Assembly (NCBI GenBank): GCA_030490835.1
Contig: CM059971.1
Location: forward strand, 103,482,095-103,546,094
DNA length: 64,000 bases
From: Annona cherimola
Lineage: Eukaryota > Streptophyta > Magnoliopsida > Magnoliales > Annonaceae
Direction of reading: 5' to 3'
The position numbers were made by a program, and so were the translations under genes. Shown here piece by piece: positions 26,549 to 37,052 of the stretch. A model generated the notes under the pieces. That model saw only the letters and a list, made by a program, of their open reading frames with translations. It was not told the DNA's origin and did not search any database. How positions within the stretch are numbered: position 1 is the first letter of the stretch; the number at the start of each line of letters is the position of its first letter.

Positions 26549-27833
26549 AGTATGTACGTATATGTTGTAATGTAATGGTGTTAAGATGGCGTTTGTTTTG
26601 TTCCTTTGATCGATGATGAGATCCTTGTACATCTATAGAAGCAAGCGCGAGCAAGGAATGAGAAGTTGCGAATGCCAGACAGCCAGCGAGAAATATGAAC
26701 GGCCGTCGACTTACTACTGTTTAATTATATCCATTTGCAAGATCCGACCAGACATACCTATATATAAATGATTGGACGACCATATTATTCGTGGCGTTTC
26801 CACACGTACCCTCTCTTTCGTAACACATTTCAAAAATGACCCCAGGCGTCTAAATTTGACTATAGATGATTATTTTTTGACCTCAATTTCTTTCGGAAGA
26901 AGTATTTCTCCTGTAACCGGACACTTTTACTGTTCATATCATCCTTAGGGTTGTGCTTCATGACTGGGGACCGTGCATGTGCACTTCTGTGGAGCGCGCC
27001 AATTAGAAGTAGAATAAAATAGACACCTCTTAGAAAATCATAACGTATCTCACTTAGTTAGGGTCCCATCCTTCAGATGGATTTGATTAAAATGAAATAC
27101 GCTAGAATTAAAATCATGATATCACCATGTCGGTTTGCATAGAAGATATCCAAATCATATAAAAGGATTGGGATTGAAATCTATTAGTAATAAGTACCGA
27201 AAATATGGATGAAGATCATAAGAATGGAAAAGAAATGTATGCTTGTTATTGAAAGTAAAGTCAAATGAAGCTTACGAAGTTGAAATTTTCTGCGGAATCT
27301 ATTATTAATCCATTCCACTCCATAAGGTCAATCCAGGCCATAAAGAAAAAATTTATAAAACATTTGCCTATAAAATATACTTAACTATTTAAAGAACATA
27401 CAATAGTATAGGTCGTTTTATTACAAAATATTTTCAATGCTATAAAATGCTATCCTCCATAATTATTAATATATAGCGATGGATGAACATGAATTTTTGC
27501 AAGAAAGAAGGTGGCCACGTTACCAACACTGTGCATGGGGTAAAATATTAGAAAATTTTAGTAGAATTCCCTCAATCCATCCCTGTTACAAGTATTATTG
27601 CAACGGGGATCTTTCGCTTCGATCAATTAGCTATAGTACATACGAAAAAAAAAAAAAAATGTCCAATTCCTAAAAATCATGCCCTCTGCAGTTCATCATC
27701 GACTGCGCTCTGTCAAATCTCTCCTTTACAAATAGTGATAGCACAATATATGTTTAAAACAAACAAACAAACAAACAGGTGCTAGAAACGGTAGCATCCG
27801 GAACTAATGATGAAAGCAGGTGTGGTGAATTGA
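26549..27833. other. Spacer between dioxygenase copies A and B
   Basis: Presumed promoter of copy A next to 26549 and 3' flank of copy B next to 27833. An (AAAC)n run lies at about 27761-27777. No additional gene was seen; a 64-codon open frame at 27479 has no support. Confidence 0.5.
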
Positions 27834-28824
27834 TTACCAGAGGGTCTTAAACCGGTAGGATGCATAGGAAAGGGATGCGTCCTCCCAGCTGCGATGAAGC
27901 AATTCAGCCTTGGTTCTCCAAGCAGCGCCACCAGCTCCCAGCGCCACGTGCAAAGGGTAGAAGTGGTCCGGCGAAGGGTGCGCCAGCTTAGCGCCCGGCG
28001 CCTTCTCCTCGTAGTGCTTCACGTCCTCATGTCTGGAGAGAACGAACACACACACGCAAAGACCGAATCAACGATTACCACAAATTACTAGAACTGGGTA
28101 AGTCGATTCCAATGGCATTACCTTCCGTTGAGGAGTGAGTCCTCAAGCCAGGCATCAAAGGCGTAGGCCCAAGGGAGTACTGGGCCGTTTTGCAATCCGA
28201 GGGCTTGCAAGTTATGCGTGGCGCTTCCTGATCCCACGATGAGGACGCCTTCCTTCCTGAGCGGGGCCAGCGCCTTGCCGATGTTGTAGTGGTGGGAGCC
28301 GGTCTTCTGGGTCTGGACCGACAGCTGGCACACTGGGATGTCTGCCTTCGGATACATGAGCATGAGGGGTACCCATGCGCCGTGGTCGAGCCCACGGGAC
28401 CGATCTTCCTTCACCCGCCCCGCCCCCGCTCGGCTCAGCAGCTCCTTCACCCTCTTCGCCAGTTTGGGCGCGCCCGGGGCTGGGTACTTGAGCTGTACAC
28501 CAAAGTCCAAATATCATTAATTAACATAGAATTAGATTCGCTGGCTTGGCTGGGGAGGAAAGAGAAGAAACGAAGGGAGGAGGTTAACGAGCTGACCTGG
28601 TACATCCGCTTCGGAAAGCCGTAGAAATCGTAGATGGTGTCGTTGTTGCGGTCGATAACGTTGACGGTAGGATCGGCGGTCTGCCAGTGAGCGGAAATCA
28701 TGAGGATGGATTGGGGTTTCGGACGAAACACCTTGTCCTGCCACGATCTCAGGAAATGTCGCGCCGGCAGGCTTTCGTCGATCGCCAGAGTCGGCGATCC
28801 GTGTGAGATGAAAAACGTGTCCAT
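27834..28824 (-). CDS. LigB/DODA-like extradiol dioxygenase, array copy B
   Basis: Exons on the minus strand: 28824-28597, 28492-28122 and 28032-27834, with phases matching, giving 265 residues. Same fold and exon junctions as copies A and C. Active-site motifs are SHGSPT (His8), [26 protein letters not shown] and [10 protein letters not shown] (His218, His223). It has one extra Asn after residue 62 (RNNDTIYDF), which accounts for its slightly longer exon 1. It is the most compact gene of the array, with introns near 100 bp. The start chosen (28824) aligns with the first Met of both siblings. A longer in-frame reading begins at an ATG at 28914, inside the adjacent hAT element, and would add 30 residues. 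That extension is not shared by the paralogues. Confidence 0.92.
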
Positions 28825-29576
28825 GTTTGCTTGTTCGATCCACCGCGCCACCAGCTTTTTCTCTTCGCTTGCAAAAAAAAAACACGTGTTTCGTGCAGGG
28901 GTGTTAACGGTCATAGTCAACCTGTCAACTCGCTCGTCCAGCCCGTTAATAAATGAGTTTGGGTTGAAATTTTTGAATAAATGGGTTATGATCCGTCAAC
29001 CCGCTCAACCATTTAATTAAATAAACGAATTAGGGTTGAGGCTTTACAACCCGTTTATTTAACCAATCCAACCCATATAACCCATTTAATATAATATATT
29101 ATATAATATATATGTGTAATATTTAAAAAAATTTCGGCCCAGCCCCTGCCTTTCAGCTCCCTTATCCTGCCCAGTCGAGGTCCTCGAGGACAAAGAGTCA
29201 AAGGTTGCAGGATCATCCACTCTCCGGGCTTTGCTGTAGTGGAAACTGGAAACTGTAAAGCTTATTTTTTACGCTGGAAAAAGGAATCGCAGGAGAGAAC
29301 AAGAGAGAGAGTGACCCTAGCTGATCCATTGCTATCCACAGCCCATCTCTCTTTACTGTGTTCCTTTTTTACTGATAAACCCTTTGGTTAGGAAAGGGAA
29401 AAAAAAAAGATCTTCTCCCACTCCTCTGCATCTGCTACAGAGGGAGAAAGGGGTTCGCCATCAACTGGAAGCATAGACGGTATGTTATAGGCTTATAGCT
29501 CTTATCCTTCCTTCCTTCCTTTTTTGTTTTCTTCCGTCCATGGCTGTTTGTTTCGACTTTGATGTTTTCGCCAGAG

Positions 29577-29693
29577 AATGCTTGCTCACAGCAAGGGTAG
29601 GGGCAGCGCACTCCAAATGCTTGCTCACGGAAGGGGCAGGGGCAGCACACTCCAAATGCTTGCTCATGTCAGGGGCAGGGGCAGCACACTCCA
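29577..29693 (+). repeat. Three tandem copies of a 39-bp unit inside the hAT element
   Basis: The unit starts cttgctcac at 29581, 29620 and 29659 and contains ggggcagcrcactcc. Copies are close to identical. The repeat is absent from the related element at 43054. Confidence 0.85.
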
Positions 29694-30268
29694 TTTACAA
29701 TCTGCCATCGCTATCTTGCTTGTGTTTGTTTTTTTATCTTTTGCCTCGTCCTTGCCTTCTTCTCAAGTCACCTCTCCGCTGCTATCAAACGCTATCCTTC
29801 ACCTCTACATTTGATTTCCATCTCCGATTCTTCCTTCTAAAGATTTTTCAGAAGTGCTTTTTTGTTCTTTTCTTGAATTGTTTTGAAATCCTATATGTTG
29901 TAGTGGAGGCTCCAACTCTCCAAGCCATCTGTCGGCTCTCACAATCTCACCTGCACAAGTGGCTGTGGAGCCCATCCATGACTGCGTGACTTTTCTGCTC
30001 AATTCTTCAGAAACCCAAGCCGATATTCTCTCTCTCTCTTAGATGGCAGGATCTTTCCTGCCGAGCACAACCCTGCCCGCTGGCCGCTGCCCTGCTTGTT
30101 TTCTCATTTTGGTAATTCTCCTTTGATGGCCCTGTGTTAACATGTGAACAATCAAATAATTATGAATACTATAAATTATGGTTGTTTTATATAAATTACA
30201 TTATCTTGTCATGGTTGTATAATTTATGTTTTGTCTTGTTGCATCTAATATATAATTAGATATTGCAT

Positions 30269-30374
30269 ATGGATGAAGAGTGTATGGAAATCAATCAACC
30301 CACACTTGAATCCCAAGTTGCTTCATCATCTATGATTAAATCTAAGGCAAAAAAGGTTAGGAAGTTAACTTCAG
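30269..30374 (+). pseudogene. Remnant first exon of a hAT transposase
   Basis: An ATG opens about 35 codons. The translation has MEINQPTLES-like acidic/polar text followed by a basic patch (KSKAKKVRKLTS), then a good splice donor (tcag|gtatgt). Plant hAT transposases of the RICESLEEPER type often begin with a short exon of this composition ahead of the BED zinc finger. The downstream exons are missing, so nothing functional remains. This is inferred from composition and context, not proven homology. Confidence 0.4.
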
Positions 30375-30626
30375 GTATGTTACTTCGAGTTATTTAATTT
30401 ATTTAATTTTACAGACTTTATTGAAGGTTTTTAGCATTAAAATTAGTAACAAACACAACCCGTTAACAACCCGTTAACCCGTTTATTAAATGGGTTGTAA
30501 ATGGGTTAGGGTTGAAGTTTTTAAAATGAGTTAATAAACGGATTAGGGTTGAAATATATTACATGGGTTAGGGTTAGGGTTAGGATTAGGCTCCAACCCG
30601 TTCAACCCGATCCGTTAACACCCCTA

Positions 30627-31255
30627 ATTTTGTGGGCTTGACGCTCATTTCACATGGGGGTGGAAGCCTGTTAGCTTCCACATTCTTGCTTTTTTTAATA
30701 TTAAAAAGTCTTTTTAAAGATAACCAACCATTTACGACGTTCATTCGTATGTATTCGTTTATGATACCAAAATTTATACACATTAAAAACTTTTTATTTT
30801 GTATTTAGTTTTGAATTTGAATAGTTGTATTTTCGCTTCCAAAGGGTGTTAAATTTTTAGAACAGGTTTAAAACACGCTATATTTTATTCGAAACACACC
30901 ATATTATATTTGACATGATATCTACCTTTTAAATTACCAGGAATTCTCCCCCTATCTCAGATTCGGTTCCTTACTACATTAGACCTAGTGCCTAAGAGGA
31001 TTATTAAATTTCTGCCTTCTATGATTCTCACCGCATCACACCTATTAATAAAGATAACAGGGTATCTACAATATTCTTTGTCGCTAATAATGATGGCTTA
31101 TTACAAATAATCGGAGGCTGAAAGCGTGCTTTTCTGGTAGTGTCACAACTTTTTTTTTTTTGTTGTTGCTAATAGTAGAATTGCTAGCAATGGGTGCACA
31201 CGAATGCCATTGAGTGCGTATTCGACTGCCCACTCATGCATTCTTCCATTATTGT
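30627..31255. other. Intergenic between repeats
   Basis: No gene or element ends were seen in this stretch between two hAT-derived segments. Confidence 0.5.
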
Positions 31256-31590
31256 AGGGGTGTTAACGGTTCGAGTAGTACGGGTATGAAGTTAATTTTA
31301 ATTCTAATTAATTAAAAATATCTTAACCATAATTTATTTATTAACCTATTTAAAAGACTTCAACCATAACTTATTTACAACTCAAAAAAAAACTTAGCAA
31401 TGGAAAATAACTAAAAGATTTACATTTATACATAAAACTTTAATGAGTTAGATTATTAAATGGGTTAACATGTTATAAAATCTCAACTTTAATTCGTCTA
31501 TTTAATTAAATGATTGAACAAGTTAGCAGATCATAATTCATTTATTCAAAAATCTCAACCAAAACACATTTATAAACAGGTTAGACAAAC
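31256..31590 (-). mobile_element. Decayed, inverted hAT remnant of the same family
   Basis: It opens with AGGGGTGTTAACGG, the same terminus as the elements at 28896 and 43054. It ends with words (gatcataattcatttattc, aaaatctcaacc) that match the reverse complement of their left subterminal region. Most CpG-containing words are lost, consistent with age. No interior cargo remains. Confidence 0.6.
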
Positions 31591-31801
31591 AATTCTTCAT
31601 TTCCCCAGTTCTACTTATCAAGTTGTAAAATCCGGAACAGAAGATCAAGATTCAAAAAAGCACCCAGGAACCAAGATCGAGGAGGAATTTAATAATTTCA
31701 ATAGCACTAAAATTTCATACGTCCACATTTAGCACCAATAAAAATTTCACACCACAATATTTAGCACTGGTGAGTTACTTTCTCATAAGATTTCATTTAT
31801 A

Positions 31802-32091
31802 GGGTGTGTTTGGCAATTTAGAAAAGTGGTCAAGTTAAAACTTTTCAATCTAAAACTTGTCACTTTTCATAACTATTATTTTTTAAATTATTTTTTACAC
31901 ATTTTTCTATACAACAACCCTACTTTTCAATCATTTCTACACAACTACCAATACAACTAACCTATTTATTTTAAATTTATTCTCTTTACTCTTCATCATT
32001 ACCCCTACAACATCACATCATTTCTACTAATTTGACAAGTTTTACATATAAAACTTTTCATCAAAAGTTTTACAACTTCCCAAACACACCC
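31802..32091. mobile_element. Complete Tourist-like MITE
   Basis: 290 bp with perfect inverted ends GGGTGTGTTTGG and CCAAACACACCC, flanked on both sides by ATA. Its interior is the best match to the copy at 6262. It lies about 185 bp downstream of the stop codon of dioxygenase copy C. Confidence 0.85.
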
Positions 32092-32275
32092 ATAAGATGT
32101 AAAACCATTCCTTTCGTGAACATGCAAGGACTAGGTGGATTTTTCACATTCTCCTAAGCACACAACAAAACATACAGCAGCGGCATGGCAATTGTATCAA
32201 AGAACAGGCAATTGCATGAAGAAATTCAGCAATTGGACAGATATGTTGAGGCAAGCACTCAGAAGAGGGAAGCAG

Positions 32276-34396
32276 CTAGTTTCGGGTGTTGGCAAAGCGA
32301 TAGGACGAATAGGAGAGGGAGCCTTCTTCCCAACTGGTATGGAGGAGCTCTGCTTTCGCAGTTTCACCAGCTGCCCCTAAAGCCACATGCAAGGGGAAGA
32401 GATGGTCAGGCCAAGGATGCGCCTTTTTTGCATGGGGTGCCCTTTCATCATAATGATTCACATCATCGTGTCTGCAAGAAAAAGAAAATTATGTACTTAT
32501 TCACCCAGGCTCATTACGCCAAATCAAACAGAATATATAACATGCTAGATCAAGCACATTGCAAAAGTCATATGAAGAAATCTGTTCCTCAGAAAGAAAT
32601 TTCCAAGTTGTAGCCCATTCTTGATCATCATGTTCAACCCCTAATGCAGTGATAATTGGGACTAACCTGCCATCTATCAGGGCATCCTTAATCCATGTGT
32701 CGAACTCGAGGGCCCAGGGGAAGACGGGACCATTGTCGAATCTGACAGCCCTAAGGTTATGGGTTGCACTTCCTGATCCAATGATGAGGACCCCCTCATT
32801 TCTGAGTGGCGCCAATGCCTTCCCCATGTTGTAGTGGTGGGATCCATCCATCCTGGGTTGAACAGAGAGCTGGCAAACAGGTATGTCAGCCTCTGGATAC
32901 ATAAGCATGAGAGGGACCCATGCACCATGGTCGAGCCCCCGGGTCCTGTCCTCCTTGACCCTCTTAAACCCAGCTTCGTTCAGCAATTCCTTTACCTTCT
33001 TTGCCAGTGGGGGTGCTCCAGGCGCTGGGTATTTTATCTGCGAATACAACAGGGTGCAATGCAGTCAGTTTGTGCTTACCAGAAGCACAAAATTGGACGC
33101 CAAAACGAGGAACATAAAAAGTAAGACGTCATGGAGATTTATAGTTGAAAAAACGTGAAAATTTCTAGACTCCACCTTGAATCTAGTTGATTTAATGGGC
33201 TCCAATACTCAGCTGGCTCCCTATTGAAGGGGAAACCAGCCCCAAAATACATGCATTTTTGGAAATTTTCTGCTTGATTAGTGCGACCACATCTTTCTTG
33301 CTAAGGACTGAGAAATCTCTCTTCTTTCATGAATCAAATATTTCATTTTATCCTTCTCAACATTCGTTGAATAATTTGATACAAAGTGGTTCACTTGTAC
33401 AGGGACAGAGATGATAAATGTAGTAGAGCTAAAACATTCATTAAATAAGGAACTACTGGATCCAAGCAATATCTGTTGATAGTTCCGTTATCAAGACCAA
33501 CTTTCTTTGAGAATTGGAAAATTATGATCATGTATAGTTGGACTAAGGAAAAAATTTTGGAGAAAGACTCAGCGATTTCAGTTCACAGAACATTTTCGAG
33601 CAACCAACCCCACATTTATGCTTCCTGTTGGAACCTTCAACACTCAGTCTTTGTTCCGGTACAGACGGCAACCTTTTCACTGTCCAGTTCATCGCAACAA
33701 TTATTTCCTATTAGTTTTAAGCAACAAGCATAGACAAATGGAGTTCAAACGCACATATCCATAACTGGGGGCTGGAACATTTACTCGACTTTTGGATATG
33801 ATTTCGGAAACAATGATTCAAAGAAAAGTGCAGTTCAGGAGTGCAGAGGTTAGAAAGTTGTTGATTGAGTTTTTCAACGAAGCACCAACTGCAAAGTAAG
33901 AGATGGGAAATGATTCCCACCTCGAATAGGGTATCATTCGCCACGCATTTCTAGTTTTCTACGCGTTCTCACCACTCCTCCAATACCATCCTCACCAGAA
34001 ACGTTATCAATATCCCTCCACATAAAAACTTAATCGACTGATTTGGATACACGAGGATTCCTTGGAAATTAAGTTGGTGATGAATACGTAATCAAGCCAA
34101 CGCATAAAACGATCGAAGCAGGTAAATGAGAATTAATGAAAAGAACAGAGTAAGAAGGATGGACGAGGTACCTGGTACATTTGCTCAGGGAATCCGTAGA
34201 AGTCGTGGATTGTGGAGTTGTGCTCCACTAGATTCACGGTCGGATCGGTGGTCTGCCAGTGAGCAGATACCATCAAAATAGCTTTGGGTCTTGGCTCGAA
34301 AACCTTGTCCCGCCATGTTCGTAGGAATGGCCGTGCGGGTATTGTCTCGTCGATCGACAGAGTCGGCGATCCATGAGAGATGAAAAACGTATCCAT
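32276..34396 (-). CDS. LigB/DODA-like extradiol dioxygenase, array copy C
   Basis: Exons on the minus strand: 34396-34172, 33037-32667 and 32471-32276, with phases matching, giving 263 residues. Motifs are SHGSPT (His8), [31 protein letters not shown] and [10 protein letters not shown] (His217, His222). The loop is HPWPDHL, not the HPSPDHF of copies A and B, so substrate handling may differ. Intron 1 is about 1.1 kb and the longest in the array. It is the 5'-most gene of the array. An upstream in-frame ATG at 34462 would add 22 residues, but the Met at 34396 aligns with both siblings and is preferred. Enzyme class is confident; the substrate is unknown. Confidence 0.93.
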
Positions 34397-35706
34397 CTGG
34401 CTAAGGAGGATGGAAAGAAGATTTGGACTGGCAATGGAAAAATGTGAAATGAGACCGTCCAAAGAAGTTTATATTACTTCACTTTTCTAATAGAGAATTT
34501 TAGGTGCACACCTATTCCGACCAATGAGATGGAGACGGGGCAACGACGCAACGTGTTTCTTTAACGCGATTTCAACGACTGCGGCAGAAAGTTTGTATTA
34601 ATTCTTGCCTCTTCACAGTTCACACCAACCCCCATACATTTTTGTTATCCTAAACAGTGTCAGCGTAAAATTGAATCAAATTATGAGAAAAATGGATGGT
34701 AAAAAAAATATGGGTATAATTTTTAAAAAATAATAAAACTAAATTTCCAAGTCAACCCTTCGGATTTTCCATCCCAGTGAATTCAAATCCCTTCTAACTA
34801 ACTATAAGAATCCTATTTATTCAAAACATTTTTCTAGAAGTCTTGCTTCTAATAACTTTTTTTGGCCCTACGTTACCTCAGGGTGCCAGAACGATAGTAG
34901 TTTCAAAATTTTAGAAGTACGTTTGGTGGACGAGATTTCTCGCCAATATATTGGCCATAAAAATCAGCTACATATAAACGCTAAGCAAAACAGGCCTTGG
35001 GTAGAAATTAAACGGCTATTCGGCTGCTAAAAGGAGACGAACCTGTTTATCACGCACATGAAATGAGGATAAGAGGAGGATGTAGAATGAAAAAGTTATT
35101 ATTATTGTATATTATGAATGGCAAAAGTTGGATGAAAATTAAAAATATATATACAAAAAATAAAAATGTAAATTAATATTTTTTGGTAATAAGAAAAGTA
35201 TTTTTGAAAATTGGATATTTTCATCTTATCCTTAGCCTATCCTTATCCCGGTCAAGTTGTGAACATAAAATGTTATCATAGTATAATCATGTGCATTGGA
35301 AATGAGTAAATTGATATTAAAAGTGTAAAAAATTATATTGAAAATGGAAATTTTTGTCTTAAAAATATAAAATATCCCATTCACGTTCCATCTAAAATTT
35401 TTAAATGCACTAGAACAAGCCCTAGGAGGCTAGGATGCACAGGACTGGTTTAGAGATTAAACAAGGTGCACCTGCCAGGATTACACATTTACGCTTGGAA
35501 TAAAATGTGAAAACTACACTTTTCATTATAAAAAAAAAAAAAAAAATAAGTGAAAACAACGCCAACATGAGCATAGTGATCATGTTCTGGCCCTGATCCT
35601 AGGCGATCGAAGTTTCAATCTCGCCGTGGAACTTTATGCCTCCCATTTAAGCAGCATTAGTTTTCTCTCTTGCTGACTTCAGTCATTATTAATTGAGAAA
35701 AAAGTA
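34397..35706. other. Intergenic upstream of dioxygenase C
   Basis: Probable promoter region immediately upstream, then AT-rich sequence with an A-tract at about 35530-35547. No further gene was seen. Confidence 0.5.
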
Positions 35707-35707
35707 A

Positions 35708-36154
35708 AGGATTATTTCCAAATATACTTACTGTGCTTGACCTTAATTCCAAATATACTCATTACATTTTCAAAATTCCAAACATACCTACTATGTTTGC
35801 ATTTAATCTTAAAAAATATACATTCAGTGAGTTGCTAGGGAATACATGAAATTACTAATATATCCTCCAATTTTAGGACAAAATTGAAAAAATTGAATGT
35901 TATAACTGATAATGCCCTAATTGCACATGAATTCTAAATTTAAAGCGTCTTAATTTCATTTTTTATTCATTTCATTATTTATTATTTTACAATAAGAGTA
36001 TATTAGGTATTTAAAAATTTAACTGATAATTTTTGACAAAATGAACATTTCTAGGATTAAATGCAAAATTAGTAGTTATATTTAGGATTTTGAAAATGTA
36101 GTGAATATATTCCAAATTAAGATCAAACGTAGTAGGTATATTAAAAAATAACCT
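35708..36154. mobile_element. Long-inverted-repeat MITE
   Basis: The left arm (GGATTATTTCCAAATATAC and following) pairs with the right arm (gtatattaaaaaataacc). Longer paired words continue inward (attttcaaaattcc with ggattttgaaaatg; ctactatgtttgcatttaatc with gattaaatgcaaaattagtag). Same family as 15079-15559 and 52299-52661. The target duplication is not clear. Confidence 0.65.
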
Positions 36155-36380
36155 AAAGATAAAGCAAAGTAAGCATAAATTGCAACAAAAAACGGAGAAA
36201 TTATACAAAGAAATCATAAAAAAAAGGTTGTGAAAATAACATGACAATACACTTTTTCTTTTGACCCTAATTTTAAAGAGCGTTGGACTCTTTCCCTGGG
36301 ACGAAGGCACTATTAATTTTTGAATCTAACTTCTTCTGAAGTATAATGAAAGACTGTTTATATGTCATGAATTTCATATT

Positions 36381-36484
36381 TTTTTGATGACATGTATATT
36401 TTACCTTCTCAAGATTCGATGCCAGGGCCAAAATCAAAGGGCACCGCGCCCGGGTGACTACTGCTACGTCACAACGGCGGTGTC
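36381..36484 (-). mobile_element. tRNA-derived SINE with 17-bp target duplication
   Basis: A 104-bp body is bracketed by the identical 17-mer gtcatgaatttcatatt (36364-36380 and 36485-36501). Read on the minus strand it starts GACACCGCCGTTGTGACG, has a B-box-like word (ggcatcgaatcttgag) and ends in an A-rich tail (catcaaaaaa). The perfect duplication, terminal A-tail and RNA polymerase III-like box indicate a SINE or a short 5'-truncated one. No A box is certain. Confidence 0.75.
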
Positions 36485-36501
36485 GTCATGAATTTCATAT
36501 T

Positions 36502-37052
36502 AAACACACTATAATTAGCATCCAAAGTAAGGTTCTAACCATTACATGCATATACACTATTTTTTATAATATTAATTACCTATCTTTCAAATCAAATCTA
36601 TACATTGTATTCAACACAATAAAATATACTCATAGGAAAAATTTAGGATTATAAAATATTCATGGAACTAAAATCAATCCAAAAATATTTTAATAAATTT
36701 CGTTCATAAAAATCATATAAATAATTAGTTTTATGCTACAGTATTAAATTTTAACTATAATGAAAGTAATAGTGTAGATATTAAAAATAAATTATACATG
36801 ATATATTTTTTAAAATCCTTCACCTATCAAAGAGGGCAAGTTTCCGCCCTGCTCTTATCTGCTTCCACAGGCTTGGAGCTGGAGGCCACGTTTACACCTC
36901 TAGATCGGTCACTCCGCTCTTTGAGAGGGAAAAACAATTCGCTGGCATATCATATATCACCTAGAGTATCGTATGAAGACTACATCCGCAAAAATTCAAC
37001 CATTAGGATAAAAACAACTGCTCCGATTGCCTTTTATCTCCCTCGCACCTTG
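36502..37052. other. 3' flank of the SET-domain gene
   Basis: AT-rich sequence, then sequence next to the stop codon at 37053. No additional gene. Confidence 0.5.

Larger units (their letters stand above)
28896..30626 (+). mobile_element. Non-autonomous hAT element upstream of dioxygenase B
   Basis: 1,731 bp. Left end CAGGGGTGTTAACGG and right end CCGTTAACACCCCT are inverted repeats. Subterminal regions are packed with aacccgtt/aatgggtt words. Flanks GTTTCGTG (28888-28895) and ATTTTGTG (30627-30634) match 6 of 8, both differences being transitions, as expected of an old 8-bp hAT duplication. The first ~230 and last ~255 bp align with the element at 43054-44186, while the interiors differ. 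The interior includes a short open segment at 30269-30374 that resembles the first coding exon of a hAT transposase. The insertion lies 72 bp from the dioxygenase B start codon. Confidence 0.82.

Noticed and set aside
29540..29989. 149-codon open frame inside the hAT element at 28896
   Set aside because: Partly built from the 39-bp tandem repeat; no transposase or host-protein features.
30565..30592. Telomere-like gggttagggttagg run
   Set aside because: Part of the gggtta/aaccc subterminal vocabulary of the hAT element, short and not the plant TTTAGGG unit.
34397..34462. Upstream ATG of dioxygenase copy C as the true start
   Set aside because: It would add 22 residues absent from both siblings; the Met at 34396 aligns exactly with theirs.
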